Assembly: GCA_026983775.1 (NCBI GenBank)
Contig: JALSTK010000028.1
Location: 1 to 64,000 of the forward strand
Direction of reading: 5' to 3'
Source of the DNA: Calditrichia bacterium
GTDB lineage: Bacteria; Calditrichota; Calditrichia; Calditrichales; Calditrichaceae
Length of the DNA stretch: 64,000 nucleotides
Below the pieces are notes generated by a model. The model searched no databases, was not told the DNA's origin, and saw only the letters and a program-made list of their open reading frames with translations. Made by a program: the position numbers and the translations under genes. Below, piece after piece: positions 45,853 through 54,652 of this stretch. Each line of letters begins with the position of its first letter. Position 1 is the stretch's first letter.

Positions 45853-47253
45853 TTAAAAACGGTTGGTCAGTTTAATTTCAATCCCTTCGAATTCCGGCTC
45901 ATAACGACAAATGCCTCCCACACAGACGAATCCTTCCCGTCTGGATCCGTAAAGGAAGGAAAGCCGCTGGTTGCGCCAGAAATTGAAACTTACCATACCA
46001 TAAAGCCAGGTGTGCCGGCGCATCTGAATATTATTCAACTTATACTTATTGGTGTACTCCCCAACCGCAGCGAGACTTATATAAGGCGATCTGGAGTACT
46101 CGATCAAAGCAAATTCATTGTCGTATTCACTTTGATCAAAGCGGCTTTTTGTATGCTGATGTTGCAGGCTCAGATGTAATTGGTCGCGCTCCGTAAAATC
46201 GATGGTACCGTCGGCCAGAGGTGTTAAATTCTCCGTATTGGTAGTAAAATCATAGTTCCAGGCCATGGCCAGATAGTATTCCATACTCTCTGAAAAATAG
46301 TGGTGAAACTGGCCGTAAAATTCTTGGAAAATGCGTTGATTGGCATGGGTAAAAGTCTGACTATGATTAAACAGAAATTCCATCGACAGAGAAGGCGTAT
46401 AGGTTACTTCCATCTGATATCCCTTCTCATCATTCTGATTAAGCGCATGGGGATGTCGGTTAAGTAAAGAAAAGACATGCTCGCGAGTTAAGGAAGGAGC
46501 CGCATTATATTCCGTCCCGTAAATCGTTTTAAAGGACATGTGATTATAGTCTTTATACTCCAATGTCACGGCTACCTCGTCTCCTGCCCAATTGAATGCC
46601 GTATAATAACTAAAGGCATCATACCAATCGGGACGAACCATTTCAGCATAAAAATCCCAGGCTTCCCGGTTATAGCTAAAACGACCCGACCACATATGGG
46701 TATTTTTTCTACCGGGACTATCCTGGTACAGAAAGCTGGCTCCGAGGTGAACATTTTTGAGGGGTTTCCCTTCCGAATCGAAACCGTATAGCGTATCTTT
46801 GCGACGATTATATTTATCCCTCATCCGTCCGGCCAGGGCTTTGAGTTTGAATCGACGCCCGCTAAAGTTAAATTTCAAACCATCCAAATTGGTATCTACC
46901 CGCAAGTTTCGATCTTCATAGGTGCGCAAAGTAAGACCACGCCCGAACATTTCATAAAACGTACCGACGGTGGCTGTTACTCTTTTGTAATTGAACTGGA
47001 CATAACGATAGGTAAGTTCATATTTTTTCAACAGGGAATCCCGGGGGAAAATAAAGGGATCGGGTGGGTGGTTTATTTCATAACGAATTCCCAATTGCAG
47101 CCAGGAACGCTGGTAGGTAACGTCGCTCCAGTCCTCTAAAATATCCCGATGATATTCATTCCAACGTGTAAAATGCAGCTGGTTCTTGAACGAAATCTGG
47201 GCCACAAGCGGTATGGCTCCGGCCAGCAACAAAAGCAATAGCTTCCGAATCAT
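45853..47253 (-). CDS. DUF6029-like outer-membrane beta-barrel protein
   Basis: A 466-residue exported protein (signal peptide MIRKLLLLLLAGAIPLVAQ). The body is made of alternating amphipathic strands with many aromatic residues (YVQFNYKRVTATVGTFYEMFGRGLTLR), and it ends in Phe (KLTNRF), the usual barrel C-terminus. The GTFYEMFGRGLTLRTYEDR block is typical of DUF6029-type proteins of the FCB group, whose role is unknown. The gene follows the TlpA-like thioredoxin gene by 33 bp on the same strand. The constant pairing of such barrels with thiol proteins would be worth checking. Substrate unknown. Confidence 0.65.
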   Translation of the reverse strand: MIRKLLLLLLAGAIPLVAQISFKNQLHFTRWNEYHRDILEDWSDVTYQRSWLQLGIRYEINHPPDPFIFPRDSLLKKYELTYRYVQFNYKRVTATVGTFYEMFGRGLTLRTYEDRNLRVDTNLDGLKFNFSGRRFKLKALAGRMRDKYNRRKDTLYGFDSEGKPLKNVHLGASFLYQDSPGRKNTHMWSGRFSYNREAWDFYAEMVRPDWYDAFSYYTAFNWAGDEVAVTLEYKDYNHMSFKTIYGTEYNAAPSLTREHVFSLLNRHPHALNQNDEKGYQMEVTYTPSLSMEFLFNHSQTFTHANQRIFQEFYGQFHHYFSESMEYYLAMAWNYDFTTNTENLTPLADGTIDFTERDQLHLSLQHQHTKSRFDQSEYDNEFALIEYSRSPYISLAAVGEYTNKYKLNNIQMRRHTWLYGMVSFNFWRNQRLSFLYGSRREGFVCVGGICRYEPEFEGIEIKLTNRF

Positions 47254-47286
47254 CTTTGATGTTCCGTTTTAATATGAAAAGATCGA

Positions 47287-47790
47287 TTATTTAAACGATG
47301 GTTTGCCGGGAGGTTGTTTGCCCTGCCACAATTTTTGCATGGCTTTTTCCAGTTCGCTCTCATCTCCCTTACGATACCCGCTGTGCGTAAATACCACTTT
47401 CCCTTTTTTGTCCACTAACATCGTGAAGGGTATATCGGTAACCAGTAATTTTTGGCTCACTTCACCGTTAGGATCGACTAAAAAAACAAAATCATAGCGC
47501 CTGGTGCGTACATATTTTTTCACCTTAGCCAGGCTGCGCGGGGAGTCCAGAGAAATGGCAATGATCTGAATATCCTTATCGCCATATTTCTTTTTTATTT
47601 TTTCCAGAGCCGGGTGTTCTTTCTGGCAGGGCAGACACCAGGTAGCCCAGAAAGTGACCACTGTGGCATCGTGATTCAGATGATCTTTTAAAATAAAGAG
47701 ATCGCCTTTAACATCATTAAGCTCCACCTGTTTTACATTTTGAGCAAACAAAAAGAGAGGGAGCAGGATGAGAAATATTAATTTTTTCAT
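47287..47790 (-). CDS. TlpA-family exported thioredoxin-like protein
   Basis: A 167-residue periplasmic thiol oxidoreductase. The ATG at 47790 with AGGA gives a clean signal peptide (MKKLIFLILLPLFLFA). The longer frame from 47895 lacks support. The active site is FWATWCLPCQKEHP with Cys52 and Cys55, and the cis-proline lies in VTDIPFTMLVD. Such proteins reduce disulfides in apocytochrome c or other exported proteins, which would suit an organism making several multiheme cytochromes. It is followed by the DUF6029-like barrel gene. Confidence 0.88.
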   Translation of the reverse strand: MKKLIFLILLPLFLFAQNVKQVELNDVKGDLFILKDHLNHDATVVTFWATWCLPCQKEHPALEKIKKKYGDKDIQIIAISLDSPRSLAKVKKYVRTRRYDFVFLVDPNGEVSQKLLVTDIPFTMLVDKKGKVVFTHSGYRKGDESELEKAMQKLWQGKQPPGKPSFK

Positions 47791-48034
47791 GCGATTTTCC
47801 TGAAAATTAAATATTCGGATCAAAAATATCCGGAAGAGACACCGGAGACAATCGATTAAAAACGAGTTATGCCGGCGCAAAGAGCTACCACCCATTTAAT
47901 TTCGCGGAAATTATTATATCGTAGATTCACTTTACGAAATTTTTGCCGAACGTTGTATAACCCGTAAAAATCGAAAGAACGGAACGTGCCGAGCTGAAGA
48001 TTGTCTATACACCATCCCGTTCTTATGCTTATAA

Positions 48035-49108
48035 TTACTTCAGTAACACCAACCTGCCAACTTTAACCTGACCATTTGCTTTAATCCTGTAGTAATAGGT
48101 CCCACTACATGGAAAATCTTCGGACTTTAAAAACAGGTGATGCATTCCGGCCCTCTGGCGACGATTCAATACGGACCGTATCTTTTGTCCCAGGGCATTA
48201 AAAACGGTTATTTCTACCGAGCTCATTTGAGGTAAACGATAAGAGATCGTGCTACCTGTCCGCCCATGGGCCTGTCCGAAAGGATTGGGATACCCGGGTA
48301 GCAGCGTAAATGATCCCGGACCTGTTAGCTTATCGGATATACCGGTGGCAACGGTTGTAACCGAATAATCCTGGTACAGGGTATCCGCAGTACCCTGAGC
48401 AGTGAACCTAAGTTTTGCCCTACCGGTACCGGCGGCAGTATCCGTATCAAAAGTGAGGATGAATTCCAGACTGTCGCCGGGATTAATTGCCGCAGTGATC
48501 GTATCCTGCTGGGGAGGCGCACAGACCTCGAAACAAAGGGAGGTATTCCAACCCTGCGGTAAATCATTGTCTACCCGGGTAAGCGTAACGGTCAGCAGAG
48601 AATCCGTCAAATTCCGAACGAATCCGCCGACTTCATAACCGCCGCCGGCAATGCCCTGTTCGGTTGTGTCCGTCGAAGCAAGTTCAATCGCCGGTTCAAC
48701 TAAGGTCGAAACGCTGAAGAGAACCGAGTCTTTCTCACCGCTGACCAGATCATCAAAAACCATCAGGGCCTGACCTACGGCCTGGACTAGATCCGTATTA
48801 AAGGCTATATCAAAAAAAACACTATCACCGGGATTCGCGGCAACCGGGTCCGATTGATCTACCATAGGGCCATAACATTTGTCACCGAAGCACAGGGTAG
48901 TGGACCACTGATCGGGAATATCGTTGGTAGCGCGCGTGGCCTGAAAAACGGTGGCCGCACTGCTAATATTGTGCACCCAGGCTGTAAAAATAATGGATTC
49001 GCCGGGGGGTATTTTAGCCGTTGAATCCACCACATCGACGCGCAAAGAAGCCGCCGTTAAAATCTGAATGGTAAAAAACAAAATCCAGAGGGGGATTAAT
49101 CTTTTCAT
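48035..49108 (-). CDS. T9SS-exported protein with two Cys-paired beta-sandwich repeats
   Basis: A 357-residue exported protein. After the signal peptide (1-19) come two copies of a roughly 110-residue NEW3-like beta-sandwich. Each has a Trp-Ser/Asn-Thr strand followed by a close Cys pair: WSTTLCFGDKCYGP in the first and WNTSLCFEVCAPP in the second. The end (about 270-357) is a type IX sorting domain (LLPGYPNPFGQ, ISYRLP, FNALGQKI, SGTYYYRI). It is the last gene of an operon with two Omp28-like proteins (34 bp gap). The Cys pairs could be disulfides or redox partners of the neighbouring CxxC proteins (inference). Confidence 0.68.
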   Translation of the reverse strand: MKRLIPLWILFFTIQILTAASLRVDVVDSTAKIPPGESIIFTAWVHNISSAATVFQATRATNDIPDQWSTTLCFGDKCYGPMVDQSDPVAANPGDSVFFDIAFNTDLVQAVGQALMVFDDLVSGEKDSVLFSVSTLVEPAIELASTDTTEQGIAGGGYEVGGFVRNLTDSLLTVTLTRVDNDLPQGWNTSLCFEVCAPPQQDTITAAINPGDSLEFILTFDTDTAAGTGRAKLRFTAQGTADTLYQDYSVTTVATGISDKLTGPGSFTLLPGYPNPFGQAHGRTGSTISYRLPQMSSVEITVFNALGQKIRSVLNRRQRAGMHHLFLKSEDFPCSGTYYYRIKANGQVKVGRLVLLK

Positions 49109-49142
49109 TCCTTATCTCCGAAAAACTTCTACTTTCGTCAAA

Positions 49143-51035
49143 TTATTTGATCAGGATCATCTTCCTGGTTGCTGTAAAATTGCCGGCTTTAATAGTGTAA
49201 AAGTATACACCCGAGGCTAATCGGGAGCTATTCATGGTTACGTTGTAATTTCCGGCGTTCTGAAATTCATTCACTAATGTTTTTACTTTTTGTCCGGCAG
49301 AATTAAATACCGCTATTTGTACATGGCTGTTTACAGGCAAAGCATAACGAATAACCGTACTGGGATTAAATGGATTCGGATAATTCTGTTGCAGAGAAAA
49401 ATCTGAAGGAACTGGTCCCATATCCCTGGTGATGGAACTGGCAGGGTTGCCCAGATCCACTTTTGCCGCAACTACGACTTCTTTGGTATCGTCATTCTGT
49501 ACAAAAGCAATCAATTCGCAATTTTCCTTTACAACACCGCTTGGAATGGTGAAATTGATCGTATTCTCAAATTGTGTTCCCACGTCCGGTGCGGAAGTTC
49601 CGTCCCAAATTTTAACCCCGGCCGCATCCGGGAACATTTCCCGCTCCACAAAATGCAGAGAGTCCATGGATGTTTCCCAATTATAGGCGATATGCGATTC
49701 ACATAAGGCCCAGCGTAAGTGGTTGTTTTTAGCGAGGGTAATCCCCTGATAGGTCGTGGTGGAGGTAGCTACGATATCATCTCCGCTTTCCGAGAAGGTT
49801 ATTTCCATGGTGAGCGGCGTATACTCTTCCCGCTCTGCGAAATATTTACTCTCATAGCCGGAATAAACACCGGACCAGTCCGAACCGGCCGCAGCACCGC
49901 CGACCTGCTTGCGGTCACCGCCGAATATACAGGTTGGATAAGAGTGTACATCGTAATAAGTTCTGCGGTCTCCGGAATAGCTATTATCAAACGGATCGTT
50001 GCCGCTGAAGCCACCATGATAGGCGATGATAGCCACATTATCCGGATAGGTTTTATATAAACTGTCCAGGGCATTGGCAGCTCCGGGGCAGTAGGTGCAT
50101 TCCGTATCGGTAAATTCCTCCGGCAACACCACGTCTTTTTGATTGGCGTAAGAATTGATATATTGGGTAACCAGATCGTTGCTGGTATCTTCATCGCCGC
50201 TCAACAACGTTTTTACATAAAAAGTATAACCGACTTTTTCAAACGTATAATCGGCAAAGGTTACCTGCGTTTGGGCACCGGCTGCCAGACCGGTTACGGT
50301 TTTGGTGTCAATGGGCACTTCGTTGTTATCCCAATCGTAATAACCGAATTCCACGTCGAACGTTTCCGTATTCAGCCCCTCGTTACTTACGGTAGCCAGG
50401 GGCTGTACAACCGTATTCGGATCATAATGCGCGTTCATATCAATTGAATACGCCATTACGTCGTGATCGGACGGAACCGTAATTTTAACATCGTCCACAA
50501 ACCATTGATAATTGGGACTGCTCGGATTGTGGTAATGGAAGCCTACATAAACCGTACTCTGACCCACATAAGCAGACAAATCCACCGAAACCATATCGCC
50601 GCCGAAACCTTGGATTGTATGATTCTCGGGCGTCATCGTTAAAATTGTCGTAAAGGCGGAGGCTGAATTATTATTGGTTGTAGAAACAGCAATATAATTC
50701 GTACCGCCACTGCCGACCCAAGAGCTCTGGTCTTCATAAAAAGTCAGCTTGGCACTGGTTGCGGAAGAAAGGTCTACGGCAGGGGTAACCATCCACATAT
50801 CTTTGTCGTATAAATAACCTGTTTCAGCCATTGCGGAGTACCCTCCCGTCCGACTCTTATCTGCCGATTGAACCCAGGCTTCCAACTGAAAGTCCGAAAA
50901 TAGCGTCCATCCGCTGGGTGGAAAACTGCCTTCGAAAGATTCGTTCACCAATGCCGCGCTGGTTTTTTGATTACCGGCCAGAACAAATGCCGCTACAACC
51001 AATAAAAGGATTACCGAATGTACTAATGCTTTCAT
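49143..51035 (-). CDS. T9SS-exported Omp28-like thioredoxin-fold protein with choice-of-anchor J domain
   Basis: A 630-residue exported protein. Signal peptide (1-20), choice-of-anchor J-like domain (about 28-190, ESFEGSFPPSGWT ... WFVDDVKI), a short beta-domain (about 195-295), then an Omp28-related thioredoxin-like domain opening VLPEEFTDTECTYCPGAANALDSL with a CTYC motif and continuing to about 530. The last 85 residues are a type IX sorting domain (LQQNYPNPFNPSTVIRYALP, SGVYFYTIKAGNF). ATG at 51035 with AGGAGG inside the end of the upstream gene. A surface-attached disulfide enzyme or sensor is likely; the substrate is unknown. Confidence 0.75.
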   Translation of the reverse strand: MKALVHSVILLLVVAAFVLAGNQKTSAALVNESFEGSFPPSGWTLFSDFQLEAWVQSADKSRTGGYSAMAETGYLYDKDMWMVTPAVDLSSATSAKLTFYEDQSSWVGSGGTNYIAVSTTNNNSASAFTTILTMTPENHTIQGFGGDMVSVDLSAYVGQSTVYVGFHYHNPSSPNYQWFVDDVKITVPSDHDVMAYSIDMNAHYDPNTVVQPLATVSNEGLNTETFDVEFGYYDWDNNEVPIDTKTVTGLAAGAQTQVTFADYTFEKVGYTFYVKTLLSGDEDTSNDLVTQYINSYANQKDVVLPEEFTDTECTYCPGAANALDSLYKTYPDNVAIIAYHGGFSGNDPFDNSYSGDRRTYYDVHSYPTCIFGGDRKQVGGAAAGSDWSGVYSGYESKYFAEREEYTPLTMEITFSESGDDIVATSTTTYQGITLAKNNHLRWALCESHIAYNWETSMDSLHFVEREMFPDAAGVKIWDGTSAPDVGTQFENTINFTIPSGVVKENCELIAFVQNDDTKEVVVAAKVDLGNPASSITRDMGPVPSDFSLQQNYPNPFNPSTVIRYALPVNSHVQIAVFNSAGQKVKTLVNEFQNAGNYNVTMNSSRLASGVYFYTIKAGNFTATRKMILIK

Positions 51036-51043
51036 GCTGCCTC

Positions 51044-52219
51044 CTAATTAATGGTGGTTTGTATTATCTTTTTTGTTGAAATATCCTGTACAAAGGCGAT
51101 GACATGGCTGTTGCCATAGTTCCAGCCCGGCCAGTTAATCCGGTAGTCCAGTCGATCCGAGTTGATCTTATCACCTTTTCTGTCACTTAAAAAACGTCGG
51201 AACACAAAATTGAAATCTTTTAAACCGTTACTGCCGGGTGGGCTGTCGTAATGGATATCGTCTTCCGAAACGGCTACAAATAAGCGTAACTGATCGTTTG
51301 GCAGGATATGATTAAAATCGTATACTTCTACCCTGACCTGCAGTGTATCTTCGTTAAGCGTCTTGTTAACCGAGAGGGCCAGAGCGCTCTGTTGTCGGGC
51401 AATTTCATTGGTATACGCGGTTACGATGGCTTCATAGTCGGCTGCATCTATGCCGGTGGCGCCGTTGGAGCGCAATTGGGGTAACGTGGATACACTGTAA
51501 TAACTGATCCGCTCTTTAATGTCGTCGGGAGAAACTTTGTAGAAAGGATCGTTGAGGTTGGGCCAGAAGGCGTAATATTCCATTAAGGCATAAGAACCCT
51601 GCGGATGTTCTACACGAAACCGTTCCAGGTTTTTCGCCGATGTGACGCAGGGTTCACAAGAAACGTTTCCGAACGACTCGAACAGGATACGCTGCAATAT
51701 CTGTAGGTCATAAATAAAACTGACGGTTGAATCCATTACAGAAGTTACCGACCATGCTTGCGCTACAAAACCGTTTTTCTCGATTCGTAACCGATGTACC
51801 CCCGGTTCAACCCGGATTGTATCCGGAGTCACTTTCCCGGAAGATTGATCATCAACAAAAATGTTGGCCCCGGAGGGTTGACTTTGAATATAAATATAGC
51901 TTATCTGCACCAGCTTTTTCAAACGAATATGAACCGTGGACAGGGTTGCGTTGCTTACATGAACGATAATCGAATCTTCCTCCGGAACATAGCCGTTTTT
52001 ACTCAGGTGAATCATATGGGAACCGACCGTTATGCCGGTAAGGGTATCCGGTGTGAGTTTTTGAGTATTGATTCCATCTATGAAAATAAACGCGCCGGCC
52101 GGTGCCGATTGCACAAAAATGGAACCGGTCTGATTTTGGTTGGTTATATCTACCGGTTGCCTAACACCACAAGAGAGCACAAAAAGCAGTACAATCAAAA
52201 AATAAGGATATTTTAGCAT
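51044..52219 (-). CDS. PEGA-domain lipoprotein with Omp28-like CxxC domain
   Basis: A 391-residue lipoprotein starting at the ATG at 52219 (GTG at 52237 is less likely). The lipobox is VLSC. Two PEGA domains follow (about 32-100 and 108-175): SIFVQSAPAGAFIFIDGI with TPDTLTGITVGSHMIHL, and YIYIQSQPSGANIFVDDQ with TPDTIRVEPGVHRLRI. The rest resembles Omp28-type thioredoxin folds, opening LFESFGNVSCEPCVTS with a CEPC motif at about 188. First gene of a minus-strand operon (8 bp to the next gene). PEGA domains usually bind surface layers or sugars. A lipid-anchored thiol protein held near the outer membrane is the natural reading. Confidence 0.72.
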   Translation of the reverse strand: MLKYPYFLIVLLFVLSCGVRQPVDITNQNQTGSIFVQSAPAGAFIFIDGINTQKLTPDTLTGITVGSHMIHLSKNGYVPEEDSIIVHVSNATLSTVHIRLKKLVQISYIYIQSQPSGANIFVDDQSSGKVTPDTIRVEPGVHRLRIEKNGFVAQAWSVTSVMDSTVSFIYDLQILQRILFESFGNVSCEPCVTSAKNLERFRVEHPQGSYALMEYYAFWPNLNDPFYKVSPDDIKERISYYSVSTLPQLRSNGATGIDAADYEAIVTAYTNEIARQQSALALSVNKTLNEDTLQVRVEVYDFNHILPNDQLRLFVAVSEDDIHYDSPPGSNGLKDFNFVFRRFLSDRKGDKINSDRLDYRINWPGWNYGNSHVIAFVQDISTKKIIQTTIN

Positions 52220-52501
52220 ACGATTTCCAACATACACATTACATTGCCCTTCAGGCAGGTCATCCCTGATGGTAAGGGCGCGAAAATTAATTTAAGAAAT
52301 TAAAAATTTATGGTTGTATTGGCCGTCACGAATTATTTACAATGCTTTATTAAATTAATATAGAAATAATTTTTTATTTTTTCAATGATAGAATTTTTTT
52401 TATGGAAAACAAAAAAAAGACGGAATATTTACGGTCATAAGTAGATTACATAAATTGCACCTATCTCGAAGCTATCAAATGATTAAACAGCAGGAGGTTT
52501 T

Positions 52502-53032
52502 ATGAAGCGGTTCATATTGATTATAGCAGGGTTATTTCTCATCTCTAATGTATATGGCGGTGACGCTCTGGTTCATCAGGGAGATAAAATTGTCGGGGGT
52601 CGCCTCGCTCTGGGTTCGGTCTATGGGGCCAGTGCCGGTGTTATTTTAAGCGGCGAATACGGATTCAAAGATCAATTGTTCAACCTCGGTGATCTGAATA
52701 ACACGCTCGGTTTTGGTGCCTCTTTAGCGTATTCGGGATATTCGGAATTCGGCTATGACTACAGCAATTATCTTTTGTTGTTCTCCGGTATCTGGCATAC
52801 GGATATATTTAAAAATCCCAAACTGGATACCTACGCCTCTCTTAGTTTAGGTTATAATTTTGCTTCCGTTACCATCCCCAGCGGTAAGGCGAACCGAACA
52901 AATTCTTTCGCCGGTCTGGTGGTAGGCACGGCTTTAGGCATGCGCTACCAGTTGAGCTCTCAGCTTTATGGTGTGGGAGAGATCGGTTTCGGTATGGGAG
53001 TGCTACGCCTCGGGATCGATTATCGTCTTTAA
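52502..53032 (+). CDS. Small outer-membrane beta-barrel protein
   Basis: A 176-residue exported protein (signal peptide MKRFILIIAGLFLISNVYG). About eight amphipathic strands with Gly/aromatic alternation (GVILSGEYGF, LGFGASLAYSGYSEFGYDY) and a final DYRL suggest an OmpX/OmpW-sized barrel. ATG at 52502 with a strong AGGAGG. It precedes the YecE-like gene by 12 bp. Its promoter lies in the AT-rich 282-bp divergent region. No specific family recognised. Confidence 0.65.
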   Translation: MKRFILIIAGLFLISNVYGGDALVHQGDKIVGGRLALGSVYGASAGVILSGEYGFKDQLFNLGDLNNTLGFGASLAYSGYSEFGYDYSNYLLLFSGIWHTDIFKNPKLDTYASLSLGYNFASVTIPSGKANRTNSFAGLVVGTALGMRYQLSSQLYGVGEIGFGMGVLRLGIDYRL

Positions 53033-53044
53033 TTTCCCGTACAA

Positions 53045-53797
53045 ATGAAAAAAGACAAACTCTATCTGGGAACCTCGGGCTGGTCGTATAAAGATTGGCG
53101 CGGGATTTTTTATCCTGCCCGCAGTTCAAACAATGACTGGCTAAGCCAATATGCCGAAACGTTTTCCACGGTAGAAATCGATTCTACCTTTTATGGTATC
53201 CCTCGTTCATCCACAGTTGAAAAATGGCAAAAAGCCACACCGGATCATTTTATTTTCGCTCCCAAAGTCCCGCGGACCATCACTCATGAAAATCGTTTGC
53301 AAAGATGCTCACCGATTTGGGATCACTTTCTGGAAACCATGGCTTTACTGGGAGATAAACTGGGACCGATCGTTTTACAATTTGACTACAAATTCACTTT
53401 TAAAGATCATTTTCAAAATCTAAAACAGTTTCTTGAAAAAGAGACTCTGCCCCCCAAATTGTGTGTGGAAATTCGTAACAAGGACTGGCATCGCCGGGAA
53501 TTTTACGAGCTGCTCGAAGCCCATCATACGGCGCTTGTTCTAAATGATCTCTATTATATGCCGCGTGTTATCGAGATTACGACTGATTTTACCTATATCC
53601 GCCTGCTTGGGAACCGTAAACTGATCCCGGACGATTTCTCCTCTGTACGTATCAATCGGGACAGGGAACTGGACTGGTGGTCACAACGGATCGTTCGGTT
53701 TTTAGAAAAGAACCTCGAAGTCTATGTGTATTCCAATAACCGTTACCAGGGTCACGCTCCCGCCACTATGCATAGTTTGAAGGAGCGACTGGTTTAG
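53045..53797 (+). CDS. DUF72 (YecE-family) protein
   Basis: A 250-residue cytosolic TIM-barrel-type protein. YLGTSGWSYKDWRGIFYP is the DUF72 opening. EIDSTFYGIP, FAPKVPRTITH and the C-terminal VYVYSNNRYQGHAP (usually YxYFNNDxxGxA) follow in the family order. The family is widespread and of unknown function. It is likely co-transcribed with the small barrel gene and converges with the DUF3179 gene, whose stop is 5 bp away. Confidence 0.88.
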   Translation: MKKDKLYLGTSGWSYKDWRGIFYPARSSNNDWLSQYAETFSTVEIDSTFYGIPRSSTVEKWQKATPDHFIFAPKVPRTITHENRLQRCSPIWDHFLETMALLGDKLGPIVLQFDYKFTFKDHFQNLKQFLEKETLPPKLCVEIRNKDWHRREFYELLEAHHTALVLNDLYYMPRVIEITTDFTYIRLLGNRKLIPDDFSSVRINRDRELDWWSQRIVRFLEKNLEVYVYSNNRYQGHAPATMHSLKERLV

Positions 53798-53802
53798 TTT
53801 TT

Positions 53803-54486
53803 TCAGGGTAAATACAAAATTTTCGTATCCGGGTGTTCCGCTTTCCATTCTTTCCATGTAGTTCGCACAGAAGGGATTTCCGGCAATTCCCGGTCGGCAT
53901 TCTTTCCCGCTACACTTCGGAGCACATGCTCATCCGGGAAGGGATACCACATACTGCCGGTTTCCTGGTCCCACAGGACAAAAGTATTGATATAGACCCA
54001 GCCGCTGGCTCCGAGATGCAGGACACTATCCGGTACTGCGGCAAATTGTCGACTGTACACGACAGTCAATTGCTCCAGCGGTCAGTAGGTTACCGCCACA
54101 TATTGCCGGCCGAATTGATCGTTCACTACTTCATGACCATTGAGAATATTCAGCGGATACGCCCGACTCTCCCCGTTCAGTTCCAAACCGATTACGGAAA
54201 AAGTAGCGCTTGCGGCAGGATAACCCGCATCTCCGGGGCTAAGAAATCCGGGTTCGGAAATAGGCGTAATGGCATTTACTCCCAAACCGTAACGAAAAGC
54301 ACCCGGCTTCCAGCCATACTTTTCCACGGCATGAGTTATATCCCATTTTTTCCCTGTTGCATCGGTCAGGATTACCTTCTTGGTAGTATCGTTTCCCGTA
54401 TTATACTGATTATCCACTACTGTCGTATCATTATTGGTACAGGAAAGAGCAAAAATAGCAACTACGATCACAAAGATCATTCTCAT
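53803..54486 (-). CDS. DUF3179 lipoprotein with in-frame TGA: candidate selenoprotein
   Basis: The frame from the ATG at 54486 (GGAG upstream) to the stop at 53803 is interrupted only by TGA at 54084-54082, codon 135. Before it: lipobox FALSC, then RAYPLNILNGHEVVNDQFG and YVAVTY. After it, in the same frame: PLEQLTVVYSRQF, LGASGWVYINTFVLWDQETG and TTWKEWKAEHPDTKIL. Together these are a full-length DUF3179 protein, 227 residues. From memory, the family reads VTYCPL at this point, so the TGA sits exactly at the conserved Cys. A hairpin (54069-54049) begins 12 nt after the TGA, where bacterial SECIS elements lie. Everything else in the frame is intact, which argues against decay. Alternatives are a nonsense mutation, a sequencing error, or readthrough. 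No selA/B/C/D gene is in this window. The function of DUF3179 is unknown. Confidence 0.7.
54049..54069 (-). promoter_or_regulatory. SECIS-like hairpin downstream of the in-frame TGA
   Basis: On the minus strand TTGACTGT, loop CGTGT, ACAGTCGA: an 8-bp stem with one U-G pair and a 5-nt loop containing GU. It starts 12 nt after the TGA at 54082, close to the spacing in E. coli fdhF. It could also be chance; short hairpins are common. Confidence 0.45.
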
Positions 54487-54586
54487 AGGTTTTCTCCACT
54501 GCTAAACTTTTAGCCATATTACGAAATTATTACTGACAGAACATCACGTAATTATTAAAAATGTGATTGTTTTTATAGACAGAAAC

Positions 54587-54615
54587 TTGAGAATAATCTG
54601 TATTTCACCTACATT
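54587..54615 (+). promoter_or_regulatory. Candidate promoter of the NamZ-like gene
   Basis: TTGAGA (54587-54592), a 17-bp spacer and TACATT (54610-54615), placing the transcript start about 30 nt before the TTG start codon at 54653. Five and four of six consensus matches. Confidence 0.35.
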
Positions 54616-54652
54616 TACAAACAAGTTAAAAGCCGATTGAAAGGAATAAATC

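Noticed and set aside
47790-47895. N-terminal extension of the TlpA-like protein
   Set aside because: The internal ATG at 47790 gives a normal signal peptide and has a ribosome site.
47973-48023. Terminator downstream of the T9SS protein gene at 48035
   Set aside because: AAGAACGG and CCGTTCTT pair, but the loop is over 30 nt and there is no T-tract.
53803-54069. Separate small gene made of the DUF3179 C-terminal half
   Set aside because: Its start would be a TTG without a ribosome site, five codons after the TGA in the same frame. The halves read better as one protein.
53833-54513. 226-codon plus-strand frame opposite the DUF3179 gene
   Set aside because: It shows no domain and has no ribosome site. 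The opposite strand carries clear DUF3179 conservation.
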